Positions 6,438 to 15,504 of a stretch of DNA of 35,873 nucleotides are shown here, in pieces. The position numbers and the translations under genes were made by a program. Below the pieces are notes generated by a model. It saw only the letters and a list, made by a program, of their open reading frames with translations. It was not told the origin of the DNA and did no database searches. Source of the DNA: a virus; the IMG/VR virus record IMGVR_UViG_3300017917_002785, positions 1-35,873 of that record; one strand, 5' to 3'. The first letter of the stretch is position 1; every line of letters begins with the position of its first letter.

Positions 6438-8300
6438 TTACGAGTTTAGTAACTTATCTAATTCTTTTGTGATTTCACCCAAAGAATCTTGTGCAACCCC
6501 CAAATTTATTATTTGAGCCCCTTCAATTAGGTTATTTTCAACTAAAATATTCAAATTATCCATTCTTGATTCTGGTGTTACCCCTCCTTCGGTTGGTGGA
6601 AGAGGAGCCTCTCCGCCCGCTTCTTCAGGTGGTAATGCACCGCCCTCACCACCAATACCTTCTTCTGGTGGCGGTGTTGGAGTTGAGAATGACCCTCCTC
6701 CAAATGATGGTTCTTCTGGTGTTGTTGCCGTTGCAGTTGCAGTACCTCCAGATGAATTACCATATAGTTTGTCAATATTATCAAATAATCCTGTTTTATT
6801 AATAACGGTAGGAGTTGCTTTAAGTTCTTCTCCAACCGCTCTTTCGATTCTTTGTTGTTGTAGGTCAAGTCTAATTTCTTCGTCAGACCAACCAAAAATA
6901 TGTTTCTTTGCCCAAGTTGATGATGTAGGTTGAATCCCGTTTCCTGGGTCCGCAACCAAATCTTTGTATAATAAAACTTTTTCTTTCCAAACATCAATTT
7001 TTAACAAATCTGCTTGAGTGGATGGGTTTGTTAAACCTAAAGTAAAGTTCGATAATTCATCTTCAAATCCTAATAAAAATAAATGTACAATTGCAATTTT
7101 ATTTAATTCTTGCAACATACTTTTTTGGATTCTGTTAATAGTTCTAGCAAAACGAATATCCTGTAATGATAGATTTTTACCATCTCCAACGACTTCTTCA
7201 AATCCTAAAAACGCTTTAGGCACACGAAGAGCGGTTAATAATTTCTTTTGAATATATTCTATATCGGCAATCTCTGATAGGTTTGTGGCGCCAGGTAATG
7301 TTGTAATTGGGTCCGGTGCTGCAGGGTCTCTAACAGGTATAAAATAATCTTGGTCAACCGCCATTTGGTTAAACCTCATATCCACATTCCCTGTTTTACT
7401 ATCAACGATTTGTTCTCTCTTGAATTTATTGGCGACACGATTTACATATGCCTCAACATCATCATCATTCATGTTTCCAACAAACACTTTAAACATTCTT
7501 CTTTCAGGTGCTCTTGATGTTCTATAAATCAACATCGCATCTTCAGAAAGTAAAAGTTGTTTCCATGTTCTTCTTGCCTTTTCTAACATAGAAGTACCAT
7601 AAGGAAGTTTTCTATCATCACCCAATAATCTAAAATGAGCAATTTCCCAAGACTGAAATTCCATGTTTTTATTTTTCCATGTAAATGTCATTGGTTTTCT
7701 TTCACCTTGAGGTTCGACCGTTGTTGTAATTTTTTGTGTTGTTCCCACTTCATGTCTTTCAATCTCAATCGTAGGTAATTGTTGACAACCTACAATTCCT
7801 TTTTCAGGGTCTAATTTCAAGTAAACAAAGTTATCTCCGTACTTACAGGTATTTCTTGTCCACATTGGTAAGTTAGTATTGATATCAAGTGCATTGTTAA
7901 ATAAATCCGCTAAAACACCTTTAATCCTTTTTGATTCAGAATATATTTGAAGAATAAACCCATCTTCATTTGTTGTTGTTGATTCTTCAGCGTAGATATC
8001 TAAAGCAGCCGAAATCTCAGGAGTGTATTCCATAGATTCATAGTCATATTGTGACGATAATCTTGTTGGTTCGTAATAAACTGCTTGAGAGTATAAATTA
8101 TTCTCAACTTTTGCCCATTGATTTGTTAAATAGAACGTTTGTTGAGCCTGTAGCTTTTCTTTTTCGTATTCTTCTCTGCTTTTTGTGCGTAGAAGTTCTT
8201 TCTTATCAAACTTAAATGTTGGATAATCCTGATTTAATAATGAATTTGGCCCGAATGTTTTCGATAATCGTTGCCAAACTGTCATGTTTTGTTCGCTCAT
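6438..8300 (-). CDS. Portal vertex protein, T4 gp20-like
   Basis: A 620-residue portal (T4 gp20 is 524). It forms the dodecameric ring through which DNA enters the head. Recognisable gp20 features include the N-terminal YDYESMEYTPEISAALDIYAEE block (cited in part, about residues 84-105), WTRNTCKYGDNFVYLK, the wing/stem region FRLLGDDRKLPYGTSMLEKA, RTSRAPERRMFKVFVGNM, and LRVPKAFLGFEE in the crown region. After residue ~505 comes a Gly/Pro/Glu-rich low-complexity tail (~60 residues) and then a final helical segment, which are additions over T4. It lies directly after the terminase gene and has a TATTTAT element (8330-8336) about 31 bases upstream. Confidence 0.93.
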   Translation of the reverse strand: MSEQNMTVWQRLSKTFGPNSLLNQDYPTFKFDKKELLRTKSREEYEKEKLQAQQTFYLTNQWAKVENNLYSQAVYYEPTRLSSQYDYESMEYTPEISAALDIYAEESTTTNEDGFILQIYSESKRIKGVLADLFNNALDINTNLPMWTRNTCKYGDNFVYLKLDPEKGIVGCQQLPTIEIERHEVGTTQKITTTVEPQGERKPMTFTWKNKNMEFQSWEIAHFRLLGDDRKLPYGTSMLEKARRTWKQLLLSEDAMLIYRTSRAPERRMFKVFVGNMNDDDVEAYVNRVANKFKREQIVDSKTGNVDMRFNQMAVDQDYFIPVRDPAAPDPITTLPGATNLSEIADIEYIQKKLLTALRVPKAFLGFEEVVGDGKNLSLQDIRFARTINRIQKSMLQELNKIAIVHLFLLGFEDELSNFTLGLTNPSTQADLLKIDVWKEKVLLYKDLVADPGNGIQPTSSTWAKKHIFGWSDEEIRLDLQQQRIERAVGEELKATPTVINKTGLFDNIDKLYGNSSGGTATATATTPEEPSFGGGSFSTPTPPPEEGIGGEGGALPPEEAGGEAPLPPTEGGVTPESRMDNLNILVENNLIEGAQIINLGVAQDSLGEITKELDKLLNS

Positions 8301-8340
8301 CTTATAATTTTACTTGTTACCTTGATAATATAAATAGTTA

Positions 8341-10101
8341 TTACGCACCAAATAACCATCCATACTTTTTATAATCATCTTTTGATGGTCCTTGGTTTGT
8401 GAGTCTGGGGTCTCTACCCATTTGAGGTACCATTGGATTAAAAAATTCTGAGCTATTTTTATTTTCACTAATTGCCGTTGACCAAGAATTTAACATGGCT
8501 TTAGTGTGATTTGTAACTTTTTCTAATGATTGAAAAGATTTTTCTGCAACATATATCGCCATAGAAATTCCCATTATACAATCGTCATGATGTCCCTTTT
8601 GGTGGTCGGGCCTTCCATTAACGTAAATGAATGTATTCATTTCATTATATAATCTATGAGAATAAACTTTAAATCCGTGTCTTGCGGCCTCTTCTAATGC
8701 GGCAATAATTTGTACTCTTTTACTGTTAAAATTAATACCTGGTATTTTTTCATTTAACTTGGGATCGTATTTCCACTTATTGGTAGTATCGACGTTGTCC
8801 ACATACAATCCTCCACCGTAACTCATTTCTTGCATTCTTCTTGCGGTGGATACACCCATACCACCTGTGATATCAATTACACAATAAGCATTGTACATCG
8901 TACCCCACTTGTAGGCTATCTCCGCAGTTACGTCTGGAGGTACTTTTCCGACGTATTCAAGTACTTGTTCTCTCGTATCAAAGTCAATTATCTGAATACA
9001 AGAGAAGTCTTCAGAATCCCCTCTAGATACGTCAACACCCATTACATATTTGTGTCCGTTTTCAGGTTCCTTAAATATCCATAATCCTCCTCCCATCATC
9101 TTAGCCATAGGGTCTCTTAACTGATTTTTAGCAATATTCTGCATTAAATCAGAATCAAATACGTTATCACCCGAACCTAAAAAGTTACATTCCAACTCCT
9201 GAGCCACTTTTCTCCTATCGTACTTTAACTTTTTAACCATACCTTCGAACCAAGCGGAACAAGGTTTATATCCTTGGTTAATATAATCAGTTACAACTGA
9301 GTGGTCTCTTTCATATGGATTATCCATAGATAAATCAATCACAACATCGGTAAGGTTATAGTCTTCTCTATTTAATAGGAAATGAACTAAATCATTTGTT
9401 TTAACCACATATAAATCCTTGGTATATCTTGGGTCACGATACCAAAACATTTCAGAAATTTTGAAATCATTCATATTTCTTAATGCTTGGTCATAAATTT
9501 CATAATAGATTGGGTCATATCCGTTTGGAGTGGATACAACAATAACTTTACCACCCGTAGAAAGTGATGCCATACAGGCAGACCAGAAATCATTATCCGC
9601 CTCGATGAACGCGGCCTCATCAAAAATAAGAATAGTTGGGGTATAACCTCTCAACGCATCTTTTGACGTTGCAACGGCTTTAACTTCACAATCGTTAGTT
9701 AATTTAAAATGTCTTGCGGCGTTCTTTTTAGGGTCAAAACCAACTCCAACCCACGCAGGCCATTGTTCGGTAAATCCTCTAATTTTGTTGGCCATCTCCA
9801 CAGATGTATCCAACTTATTAGCAATAATTAGGATTTTTTCAGGTTTTTGTTTTTTTGCAAAAACTAATTTTTTAGATGCCCAAGCGGCGGTTACGGTGGA
9901 AACACCTGCCTGACGATATTTTAACGCAATATTTTCGTTGTAATTATCGTAGTCTTCGATAAGACTAATTTGGTCAGGGAATAAATCTAATGGAACATAC
10001 TTTGATACCGTATTATCGTATGTCTGTAAATAAGTACGAAGTGCATAAGGAGTATTCCTCATACACTTCGTAACTTCAATAATTAATTGTTCTTTAGTCA
10101 C
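8341..10101 (-). CDS. Terminase large subunit, T4 gp17-like packaging ATPase/nuclease
   Basis: A 586-residue DNA-packaging motor protein. The ATPase half shows an adenine-binding Q/ARDFQ-like zone, a Walker A-like loop KYRQAGVST (61-69) of the SRQxGKS/T type, and Walker B TILIFDEAAF with Asp161/Glu162. The nuclease half (RNase H fold) shows VMGVDVSRGDSEDFS (Asp357), YCVIDITGGMG (Asp410) and HHDDCIMG near residue 530, the three acidic clusters expected for metal binding. Length is close to T4 gp17 (610). The gene begins six bases after the stop of the upstream 432-residue gene, so they form one operon. The Walker A loop has Val in place of the usual Lys of a GKT, a variation to check against relatives. 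Confidence 0.94.
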   Translation of the reverse strand: MTKEQLIIEVTKCMRNTPYALRTYLQTYDNTVSKYVPLDLFPDQISLIEDYDNYNENIALKYRQAGVSTVTAAWASKKLVFAKKQKPEKILIIANKLDTSVEMANKIRGFTEQWPAWVGVGFDPKKNAARHFKLTNDCEVKAVATSKDALRGYTPTILIFDEAAFIEADNDFWSACMASLSTGGKVIVVSTPNGYDPIYYEIYDQALRNMNDFKISEMFWYRDPRYTKDLYVVKTNDLVHFLLNREDYNLTDVVIDLSMDNPYERDHSVVTDYINQGYKPCSAWFEGMVKKLKYDRRKVAQELECNFLGSGDNVFDSDLMQNIAKNQLRDPMAKMMGGGLWIFKEPENGHKYVMGVDVSRGDSEDFSCIQIIDFDTREQVLEYVGKVPPDVTAEIAYKWGTMYNAYCVIDITGGMGVSTARRMQEMSYGGGLYVDNVDTTNKWKYDPKLNEKIPGINFNSKRVQIIAALEEAARHGFKVYSHRLYNEMNTFIYVNGRPDHQKGHHDDCIMGISMAIYVAEKSFQSLEKVTNHTKAMLNSWSTAISENKNSSEFFNPMVPQMGRDPRLTNQGPSKDDYKKYGWLFGA

Positions 10102-10107
10102 AAATTG

Positions 10108-11406
10108 TTATTTGGGTCTCGATATACCCAAACTACCTAAGAAATCATCTAAACCATCTTCATCATCTTCGTCAGAGTCAATATTCTCCTCTTCTTTATA
10201 ATTTTCGAACTCATCTTTCATATTTTGAGCTTCCTTCATAATTTCTTCAAATTTTCTGGTTGCCTTTTTAACTTTAGATTCGTCCTCAGAAATGGCATTT
10301 CCTATGATTTCCAAAAATTCTTGTGCAGGTATTTGGTATAGCAAGATATGGAACCAGTTTATTAGACCTTTGTTTGAATCGTCAAACATTTGGTCTGGTA
10401 GTGCGAACCTAAGTTTCTCAACGATTTCAGGTCCAATTCTTAATTGCATAGGCTCATTTGATAATATATCAACTTGTCCTTGTACTTTTTGACGCATTCC
10501 AGGTTCTTTTGGTAATCCGTGTCTACCTTTAGCTTCTTCTAATCCTTTGATGATTTCATGACAAAGAATTGGGAAAATCATGCCTTGTGCAATGATTTTA
10601 GTGTCAGGTTTTTCTTCACCTTCTTCTCCACCTTCATCATCACCATCGGCATCATCTAATTCTACTTTACCGGCAACACCTTGCCCTGTCTGACTCATCA
10701 TTTCAATCATCTGTTCCATTGTAAAATACAAGAAATCATTAATTGCCATAATACCCAAATAGTCTCTATATAACGATGGGTTAATCGCATCTAATCTCTC
10801 TTTAATATCCGGTTTTTGGAAAAGGTAATGTCCTTTTTTTGCGGCACCTTGGATGATTGCATTTATAATATTTCTTTTATGTTTTTCTAATTCTAATTGC
10901 TCCTCGTCTGTTAAATCCTCAATATCAAATGATGGAATATCAAGAGATTGTTTTTCTTCTTCTTCATCCTCTTCCTCATCTTCAGGCTCTTCAGGGTTGT
11001 ATCTAAAATTTGAAGTGTCAATAGGATTACCTAATTGAGCTTCAATTTCATACCATCCCTCAGGAACTTCTCCCTCTTCTAACGCAGCATCAATAGCTAA
11101 TTGTTCAAGTTCTTCTTTATGGGCGGCTTCGATTCTCATTATATTAGGAAGCTTTCTCATCATTTCTTGATAAATCATTCCTTGAACTTGTTTTGAACTA
11201 ATATCTTGAATTCCCGTAACTTCTTTTAATTTGTCCGCAACTTTACCGAATCTTTGACTTACAAGTCTTTGTACGTCCGCGCTTCCTTTTTTCATCGCAG
11301 GATTAGATGCGTACAAATTCTCAGGACTACCTAATTTTCTTTCCAAATTAGGGTCCATTCTTTCAGGTCTATTGCCGTAATCTATTTGTTCTTTTATTTT
11401 AGCCAT
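10108..11406 (-). CDS. Unknown conserved phage protein upstream of terminase
   Basis: A 432-residue acidic, mainly helical protein. It has two Asp/Glu-rich low-complexity stretches (about 138-152 and 245-265) and an acidic C-terminus ending DDFLGSLGISRPK. Conserved-looking blocks are LERKLGSPENLYASNPAM, an RFGKVADKLKEVTG helix, and a C-terminal half with MFDDSNKGLINWFHILLYQIP. I cannot assign a family. It lies immediately before terminase in the same transcript, so a role in packaging or the head is plausible, but the place of the small terminase subunit (gp16) would normally require a DNA-binding helix-turn-helix that I do not see. Confidence 0.75.
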   Translation of the reverse strand: MAKIKEQIDYGNRPERMDPNLERKLGSPENLYASNPAMKKGSADVQRLVSQRFGKVADKLKEVTGIQDISSKQVQGMIYQEMMRKLPNIMRIEAAHKEELEQLAIDAALEEGEVPEGWYEIEAQLGNPIDTSNFRYNPEEPEDEEEDEEEEKQSLDIPSFDIEDLTDEEQLELEKHKRNIINAIIQGAAKKGHYLFQKPDIKERLDAINPSLYRDYLGIMAINDFLYFTMEQMIEMMSQTGQGVAGKVELDDADGDDEGGEEGEEKPDTKIIAQGMIFPILCHEIIKGLEEAKGRHGLPKEPGMRQKVQGQVDILSNEPMQLRIGPEIVEKLRFALPDQMFDDSNKGLINWFHILLYQIPAQEFLEIIGNAISEDESKVKKATRKFEEIMKEAQNMKDEFENYKEEENIDSDEDDEDGLDDFLGSLGISRPK

Positions 11407-11410
11407 TTTC

Positions 11411-12247
11411 TTATTTTTCTAACATTTTAATAATAACATTAATTACCTCATCTTTTGCATTTTCAGGTGATATTTTTTTCGCCTTTGGTGCGGGTTTTTC
11501 ACCAGGGTTTGGATTTTTGCCAGGATGTGATGGTCTTGGTTTTTTATCGGGAGTCCCAGGTTTAGTTGTTGGTGATGTTTTTGGTTTTGAAGGTGCGGTT
11601 GTTGTACCTTTAAAATCTTGAATATGTTTTGTTGCAAAACTCTCACCTTCGGTGAGATAATTCACTAAATCTCCTTTTGTAATTCTTGGAGGTAAATTTT
11701 TCTCTACTATTTTCATAATTTGATTTTCGATAAACAAAGATACGGGATTTTTTCCTTCCTTTAATTGTTTTTTTACCGATTGAACACATCTTTCAAATTT
11801 TCTTGTTTTCTTAGGTCCTACCTGTGCGTGACATATCGCCCAAGGGTTTGGCTTTTGTTTAGATTCATCAATAACTGATTCGATAGCGTTTAGAACATTT
11901 TTTTCAGTTTCGTTATCTGAATCATCGTCCATTCCATCTGGTGCCATTTTTTGATTTGGAGTTTGAGTTGTCTCTCCTTGAGATGCGTCGTCTTTGTCTA
12001 CTTCTACGCCATTCTGTTCATCGAGTTCTTCTTCATAAGTAATGAATGATTGTTTTTTAGCCATAGCTTCTCTTTCTTGAGGTGATCCTTTAGGAACTTT
12101 TAAAATGCCAGTTGTTGTTTGTTCACTTAACAAATCTTTAAACAATTTGTTATGTAAAACATCAATTTGCGATTCATTCAATTTAGAAACCGTCTTTGCG
12201 GATAGTCCCTTTTCGATTAATTCAAGTGCTTTTATATTAGTTTTCAT
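11411..12247 (-). CDS. Unknown protein with possible N-terminal prohead-protease site
   Basis: I place the start at ATG 12247 (MKTNIKALELIEKGLSAKTV); a longer frame from TTG 12265 is open but less likely. The 278-residue product has an N-terminal helical segment ending LFKDLLSE at residue 42, followed by a flexible Gln/Thr/Gly-rich zone, then an acidic Asn/Asp stretch. A small block WAICHAQVGPKKTRKFERCVQSVKKQ resembles short conserved motifs of phage proteins with a Cys/His pair (cited in part), and a Pro/Lys-rich linker (about 215-255) leads to a final helix. The L-S-E at residue 42 fits the prohead protease pattern. The start overlaps the end of the upstream gene by 11 bases, so translation is probably coupled. 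Function unknown. Confidence 0.7.
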   Translation of the reverse strand: MKTNIKALELIEKGLSAKTVSKLNESQIDVLHNKLFKDLLSEQTTTGILKVPKGSPQEREAMAKKQSFITYEEELDEQNGVEVDKDDASQGETTQTPNQKMAPDGMDDDSDNETEKNVLNAIESVIDESKQKPNPWAICHAQVGPKKTRKFERCVQSVKKQLKEGKNPVSLFIENQIMKIVEKNLPPRITKGDLVNYLTEGESFATKHIQDFKGTTTAPSKPKTSPTTKPGTPDKKPRPSHPGKNPNPGEKPAPKAKKISPENAKDEVINVIIKMLEK

Positions 12248-12629
12248 ATATAACTTTCTTTTCAAATTCCAAAATCAAATCTCTTTCATAGAGTTTGTCT
12301 TTTATTTCTTGTTCTGTTGCTCCGAATCTAAAGACCAATCTTTTTTGACCTTGTACTTCTTCGGATTCCCAGGCTAACGCAACCACATCATCCATTGCGT
12401 CTATCATACAAAAAAAATCGGAGTTCTGAATCAATTCCAATTTTATATCAGTATTTCTCAGAACTCCTACCTTTTTAATATATTTTAATTCGGGAGGGAC
12501 TGGATAACCATTACAAGGTTTACTTTCCCAATATTCTCCCCACACATCTAAAACATCAGAAAATATAAATTCGTAAAGATTGTCTCCTTTATAATTAGGA
12601 CCTAAACCATTTACGTAAATTAATTTCAT
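12237..12629 (-). CDS. Unknown 130-residue phage protein
   Basis: A compact alpha/beta protein beginning MKLIYVNGLGPNYKGDNLYE, followed by FSDVLDVWGEYWESKPCNGYP and ending with a helical segment. I do not recognise a family, but the sequence has no low-complexity regions and looks like a folded domain. The ATG overlaps the stop of the upstream 408-residue gene as ATGA, and its own end overlaps the downstream start, so three consecutive genes appear translationally coupled. Confidence 0.72.
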   Translation of the reverse strand: MKLIYVNGLGPNYKGDNLYEFIFSDVLDVWGEYWESKPCNGYPVPPELKYIKKVGVLRNTDIKLELIQNSDFFCMIDAMDDVVALAWESEEVQGQKRLVFRFGATEQEIKDKLYERDLILEFEKKVIYEN

Positions 12630-13852
12630 ATTACTAATCCTTCAGGTGATATTTTATATTGTTTTTTATTAGATTCAAAAACTAAATTATTTTTATTAGT
12701 TTTTCCAATTAATTTAGAATTTTTATTTTCTTCTAAAAATTTTTTGGAAGCTAATTCTTGTTCAATAGTTTCTGTTAATTTAACAACATTACTCATTGTT
12801 TTTTTAAGTTCAATATTTTCTTTTTGAGACTTTCTTTCTTTACTCTCTATTATTTCTTTCTTTGACATTTCAAAGTACTTTGAAATAACTTTATCAACTT
12901 TAGATTCTTTAAAGATATGGTCAAAAATTGCTCCGTGTAAACTTCCTTCTGTTGCTTCTGCACCCATATCTTCAGCACCTAAATCAGGAGTTGAATCTCC
13001 ACCTAATTCTTCGTCACCTAAATCAGGAGTTTCTTCTCCACCTAAACCTTCATCACCAAATTCTGGTGATTCTTCACTCTCTTCAAATTTAGACATGATA
13101 TCTTCTTTATCTTCTTCAGATAAATTTTTAAGTTCTAATGAAGATAAAATCATATTAATAACATATTTGATATCTTCAGAAGTCATTCCTTCTTCATTAT
13201 CTAATGTTCTAATTTTTTGAGTTAATTTACCGGTTAATTTTTGAATAGTTTTAAAAGTAACTTTTTCTTCTTCGGTTTCTCCACCCATTCCCATATCATC
13301 ATCAGTACCTCCCAAATCTTCAGGTGCCATGTCATTACCTAAACCTTCTTCTCCACCTTCAGGTGCAACCTCGTCTTCACCTCCGCCAACTGGCGACGGT
13401 GGTAATTCTGGTGATGGTACCGATGGTGGTGCCGCAGGAACTTCAGGTGCGGGTGCAGGTGCTGAAGCTGGCTGTGGAGTTTTTAATGTGTATTTTTTTT
13501 GTTCACCAAATAAAGAAGTACCTTCTTCATTCTCATTAAGTCTATTAACCTCTTTAGTTAGAAGATTTAATCTCTTTAATGCTTGAGAATATGAAGAATA
13601 GTATTTTCTATTTTTCATTGGTTCAATATAATCTGTTTCAGACTCAGAGATAGTTTTTTTAATTATATAACCAGCTCTTTCTTTCACGATTTGATAGTTA
13701 TTACCATCAACAAGTGAAATAGAAAACTCTGAACGAGATGTTTCATTAATATTCGATGGATTATTCTCGTTATAACGAGCTATTTCCATGATTCTTTTTA
13801 TTTTATCTTGGCCTGTGAGCTTTTCACTTCCGATTGGTTTTAAATCTGCCAT
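12626..13852 (-). CDS. Unknown structural-region protein with Pro/Ala and acidic Gly-rich repeats
   Basis: A 408-residue protein with a folded-looking N-terminus (1-115; MADLKPIGSEKLTGQDKIKR), a Pro/Ala/Ser linker (about 125-150), an acidic Gly/Glu/Asp zone, a helical segment (about 200-255), and then repeats of the type TPDLGDEELGGDS (three imperfect copies, about 265-300), before a Lys-rich helical C-terminus. This modular, low-complexity make-up is common among large-phage virion or assembly proteins, but no family is recognised. It heads the transcript that leads on to terminase and portal. Confidence 0.72.
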   Translation of the reverse strand: MADLKPIGSEKLTGQDKIKRIMEIARYNENNPSNINETSRSEFSISLVDGNNYQIVKERAGYIIKKTISESETDYIEPMKNRKYYSSYSQALKRLNLLTKEVNRLNENEEGTSLFGEQKKYTLKTPQPASAPAPAPEVPAAPPSVPSPELPPSPVGGGEDEVAPEGGEEGLGNDMAPEDLGGTDDDMGMGGETEEEKVTFKTIQKLTGKLTQKIRTLDNEEGMTSEDIKYVINMILSSLELKNLSEEDKEDIMSKFEESEESPEFGDEGLGGEETPDLGDEELGGDSTPDLGAEDMGAEATEGSLHGAIFDHIFKESKVDKVISKYFEMSKKEIIESKERKSQKENIELKKTMSNVVKLTETIEQELASKKFLEENKNSKLIGKTNKNNLVFESNKKQYKISPEGLVI

Positions 13853-13872
13853 TTTATCTATTTATTTTTTTT

Positions 13873-14433
13873 TTAATTATTAAGTCCGTTAAATCCACCT
13901 AATTCAACTGAGTTTAGTTCTACAAAAGGTACTCCTGCTGCGTCTGTGTATACCGCGTGTGGTACTACAGAACCTGAAACTGTTGTACCTGTTGGGGGGT
14001 CGCAACATTCATTTAGGTAAACGTATTGGTCATTAACACTATATCCGCTAATTGGAAATGGAGTGTGGGTTGGTGTTGGTGTGGGTGCTGGCGTTCCAGT
14101 TTGGGTTTGAGTTGGTGTTGGTGTAGATGCTGGTGTTCCTGTTTGAGTTGGTGTAGATGCTGGTGTTCCTGTTTGAGTTGGTGTAGGTGTTGCACTTGCT
14201 GTTGGGGTTGGTGTTCCTCCGACGATACAATTAACACACGTACTCCAAGGACCACTATATATTGTTGCGGTAAACGCTAATGGTGTTACTACACCTTCAG
14301 CAATCGTATAACAAGAATGAGAACTACCTATATTAAGGTCATAAATTAACCCTAAAGTAAGAGTTCCGTCAATCACAATATTGTAGTATGTTTGAGACGA
14401 ACAAGAGACTGCCAAATAATAATTCAATGCCAT
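13873..14433 (-). CDS. Unknown protein with Thr/Pro repeat linker (putative virion surface protein)
   Basis: The 186-residue product has two small Cys-containing beta-rich parts (1-72 and about 128-186) joined by a 50-residue linker made of TPTPTQTGTPA-type repeats. Such Thr/Pro linkers occur in extended, surface-exposed proteins. Cys occurs in pairs (for example YLNECCDPPTG), and there is no signal peptide. Together with its place beside structural genes, this suggests a virion decoration or fibre-associated protein, which is inference. A TATTTAT element (14447-14453) lies 12 bases before the ATG. The linker DNA contains a 30-bp tandem repeat. Confidence 0.65.
   Translation of the reverse strand: MALNYYLAVSCSSQTYYNIVIDGTLTLGLIYDLNIGSSHSCYTIAEGVVTPLAFTATIYSGPWSTCVNCIVGGTPTPTASATPTPTQTGTPASTPTQTGTPASTPTPTQTQTGTPAPTPTPTHTPFPISGYSVNDQYVYLNECCDPPTGTTVSGSVVPHAVYTDAAGVPFVELNSVELGGFNGLNN
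14117..14176. repeat. 30-bp tandem repeat encoding the Thr/Pro linker
   Basis: Two identical 30-bp copies (14117-14146 and 14147-14176), with degenerate copies of the same theme on both sides (about 14070-14215). On the coding strand each gives ten residues of the type TQTGTPASTP, so gain or loss would keep the reading frame. Confidence 0.9.
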
Positions 14434-14446
14434 CTATTTTTTCTTA

Positions 14447-14453
14447 ATAAATA
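14447..14453 (-). promoter_or_regulatory. TATTTAT promoter-like element
   Basis: The sense strand reads TATATTTATT, 12 bases before the ATG of the Thr/Pro-repeat gene, in the 63-base gap after the nucleotidyltransferase gene. Confidence 0.45.
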
Positions 14454-14496
14454 TACGATTATATGAATAATTTACGTAATTACTTAAATATCGTAA

Positions 14497-15240
14497 TTAC
14501 TCCTCTATTTTTCTTTCGACGGAAAGCTCTTTATCTAACTCTTTATTTGTAGCATCAAAGAGCTTTTGGATATGACCTGACCTTCTTAAGAATTTAAAAA
14601 CTAAATTTTCATAAGAAAGTTCCCCATCTTTTTCCAATCCTGATTTCCTATATTCCTTTAATTTATCTTTAATCGCCTCAAGTTTTTTACCGTCAGAACC
14701 TTTTTCAGATTCTTCAACCGCATTATCAATCTTCTCCGTCCAAGATTTTATTTTTTTAGACAGAACTTCTTTGTCAATATCTTTATTAAACTTTTCAGGT
14801 TTACTAATCCATTCGTCATCCATAATTGAATAAACCCCTGTACTAAAATGAGGCTCACTTTCATCTTGAGCATAAAGTTCTACATCATATCCATATATTT
14901 TGATATCGTGCTTATCATTAAAAACCTGCTTTTTCAGATTATACAATTCTTTATATAAATCAGATTGTTTTCCAAAATGTTCTAAATTAACAAGTATGTG
15001 TAAGTCAAAATCAGAAAACTCTGACCAGTTGAAATTGGCCAACGAACCAGTAAGAACAATATCCTCAACAAAAACATCTTCCCCCAAATAATCAATAAAT
15101 TCTTCTGCAATATTTTTCAATGCCTTTAGAACTTTTGGGTTTAAGGTTGCTTTGTCGGGATTTTCAGGATTGTCCCAAACTTTCGGATTCAAAGTTTTCT
15201 TAAGAGAAAAACTATCTAAAATTTTTTGGAAATTGCTCAT
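14497..15240 (-). CDS. Nucleotidyltransferase, DNA polymerase beta-like fold
   Basis: A 247-residue protein with a clear Pol-beta-type nucleotidyltransferase signature: VLTGSLANFNWSEFSDFDLHI, cited in pieces as TGSLANF and SDFDLHIL, giving the Gly-Ser pair and the Asp-x-Asp metal pair, with a later acidic strand YDVELYA that can give the third carboxylate. The helical C-terminal half contains LSYENLVFKFLRRSGHIQKL. Proteins of this superfamily transfer NMP groups to proteins, RNA or small molecules; the target here cannot be told. It has no obvious paired HEPN gene beside it, which argues against a simple MNT/HEPN toxin-antitoxin pair. A TATTTAT element (15246-15252) lies only four bases before the ATG. 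Confidence 0.75.
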   Translation of the reverse strand: MSNFQKILDSFSLKKTLNPKVWDNPENPDKATLNPKVLKALKNIAEEFIDYLGEDVFVEDIVLTGSLANFNWSEFSDFDLHILVNLEHFGKQSDLYKELYNLKKQVFNDKHDIKIYGYDVELYAQDESEPHFSTGVYSIMDDEWISKPEKFNKDIDKEVLSKKIKSWTEKIDNAVEESEKGSDGKKLEAIKDKLKEYRKSGLEKDGELSYENLVFKFLRRSGHIQKLFDATNKELDKELSVERKIEE

Positions 15241-15261
15241 TGTTAATAAATACTACAAAAC

Positions 15262-15504
15262 TTATAGTTTTTTGTATTTGTATTTCTTGGCAATATCAGT
15301 TGTGAAAAATTTACCTTGTGATTCAGATATTCTAAATCTTGTGTAAATTTGATGTGGTACATTTTCGTACTCGTATTTGAGACCGTTGTTAAATTCAACA
15401 ATTAATTTTTTATTCTCGGTGTCGTATTCAGTTTTTTTAATGTTAGAAGATTTTATCTCATTAATAATCTTCGTCCCTTGAATCTCTTCTCTTACTATAG
15501 CCAT
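15262..15504 (-). CDS. KTSC-domain protein
   Basis: An 80-residue protein that matches the KTSC domain pattern: IKSSNIKKTEYDTENKKL, then LIVEFNNGLKYEYENVP, then YTRFRISESQGKFFTTDI near the C-terminus. KTSC domains occur at the end of some lysyl-tRNA synthetases and as stand-alone small proteins in bacteria and phages; a nucleic-acid-binding role is proposed but unproven. The start overlaps the upstream 111-residue gene by 44 bases in another frame. An internal start is not obvious because the conserved core begins about residue 14. Confidence 0.78.
   Translation of the reverse strand: MAIVREEIQGTKIINEIKSSNIKKTEYDTENKKLIVEFNNGLKYEYENVPHQIYTRFRISESQGKFFTTDIAKKYKYKKL

Noticed and set aside
14026-14280. 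Cys/Trp-rich plus-strand frame opposite the Thr/Pro linker
   Set aside because: Arises only because the complement of Thr/Pro codon repeats reads as Cys, Trp and Ser; no start context or conserved feature.
14497-15504. Toxin-antitoxin pair (MNT nucleotidyltransferase plus partner)
   Set aside because: The neighbouring genes are a KTSC protein and an unknown helical protein; no HEPN signature (R-x4-6-H) was found beside the nucleotidyltransferase.
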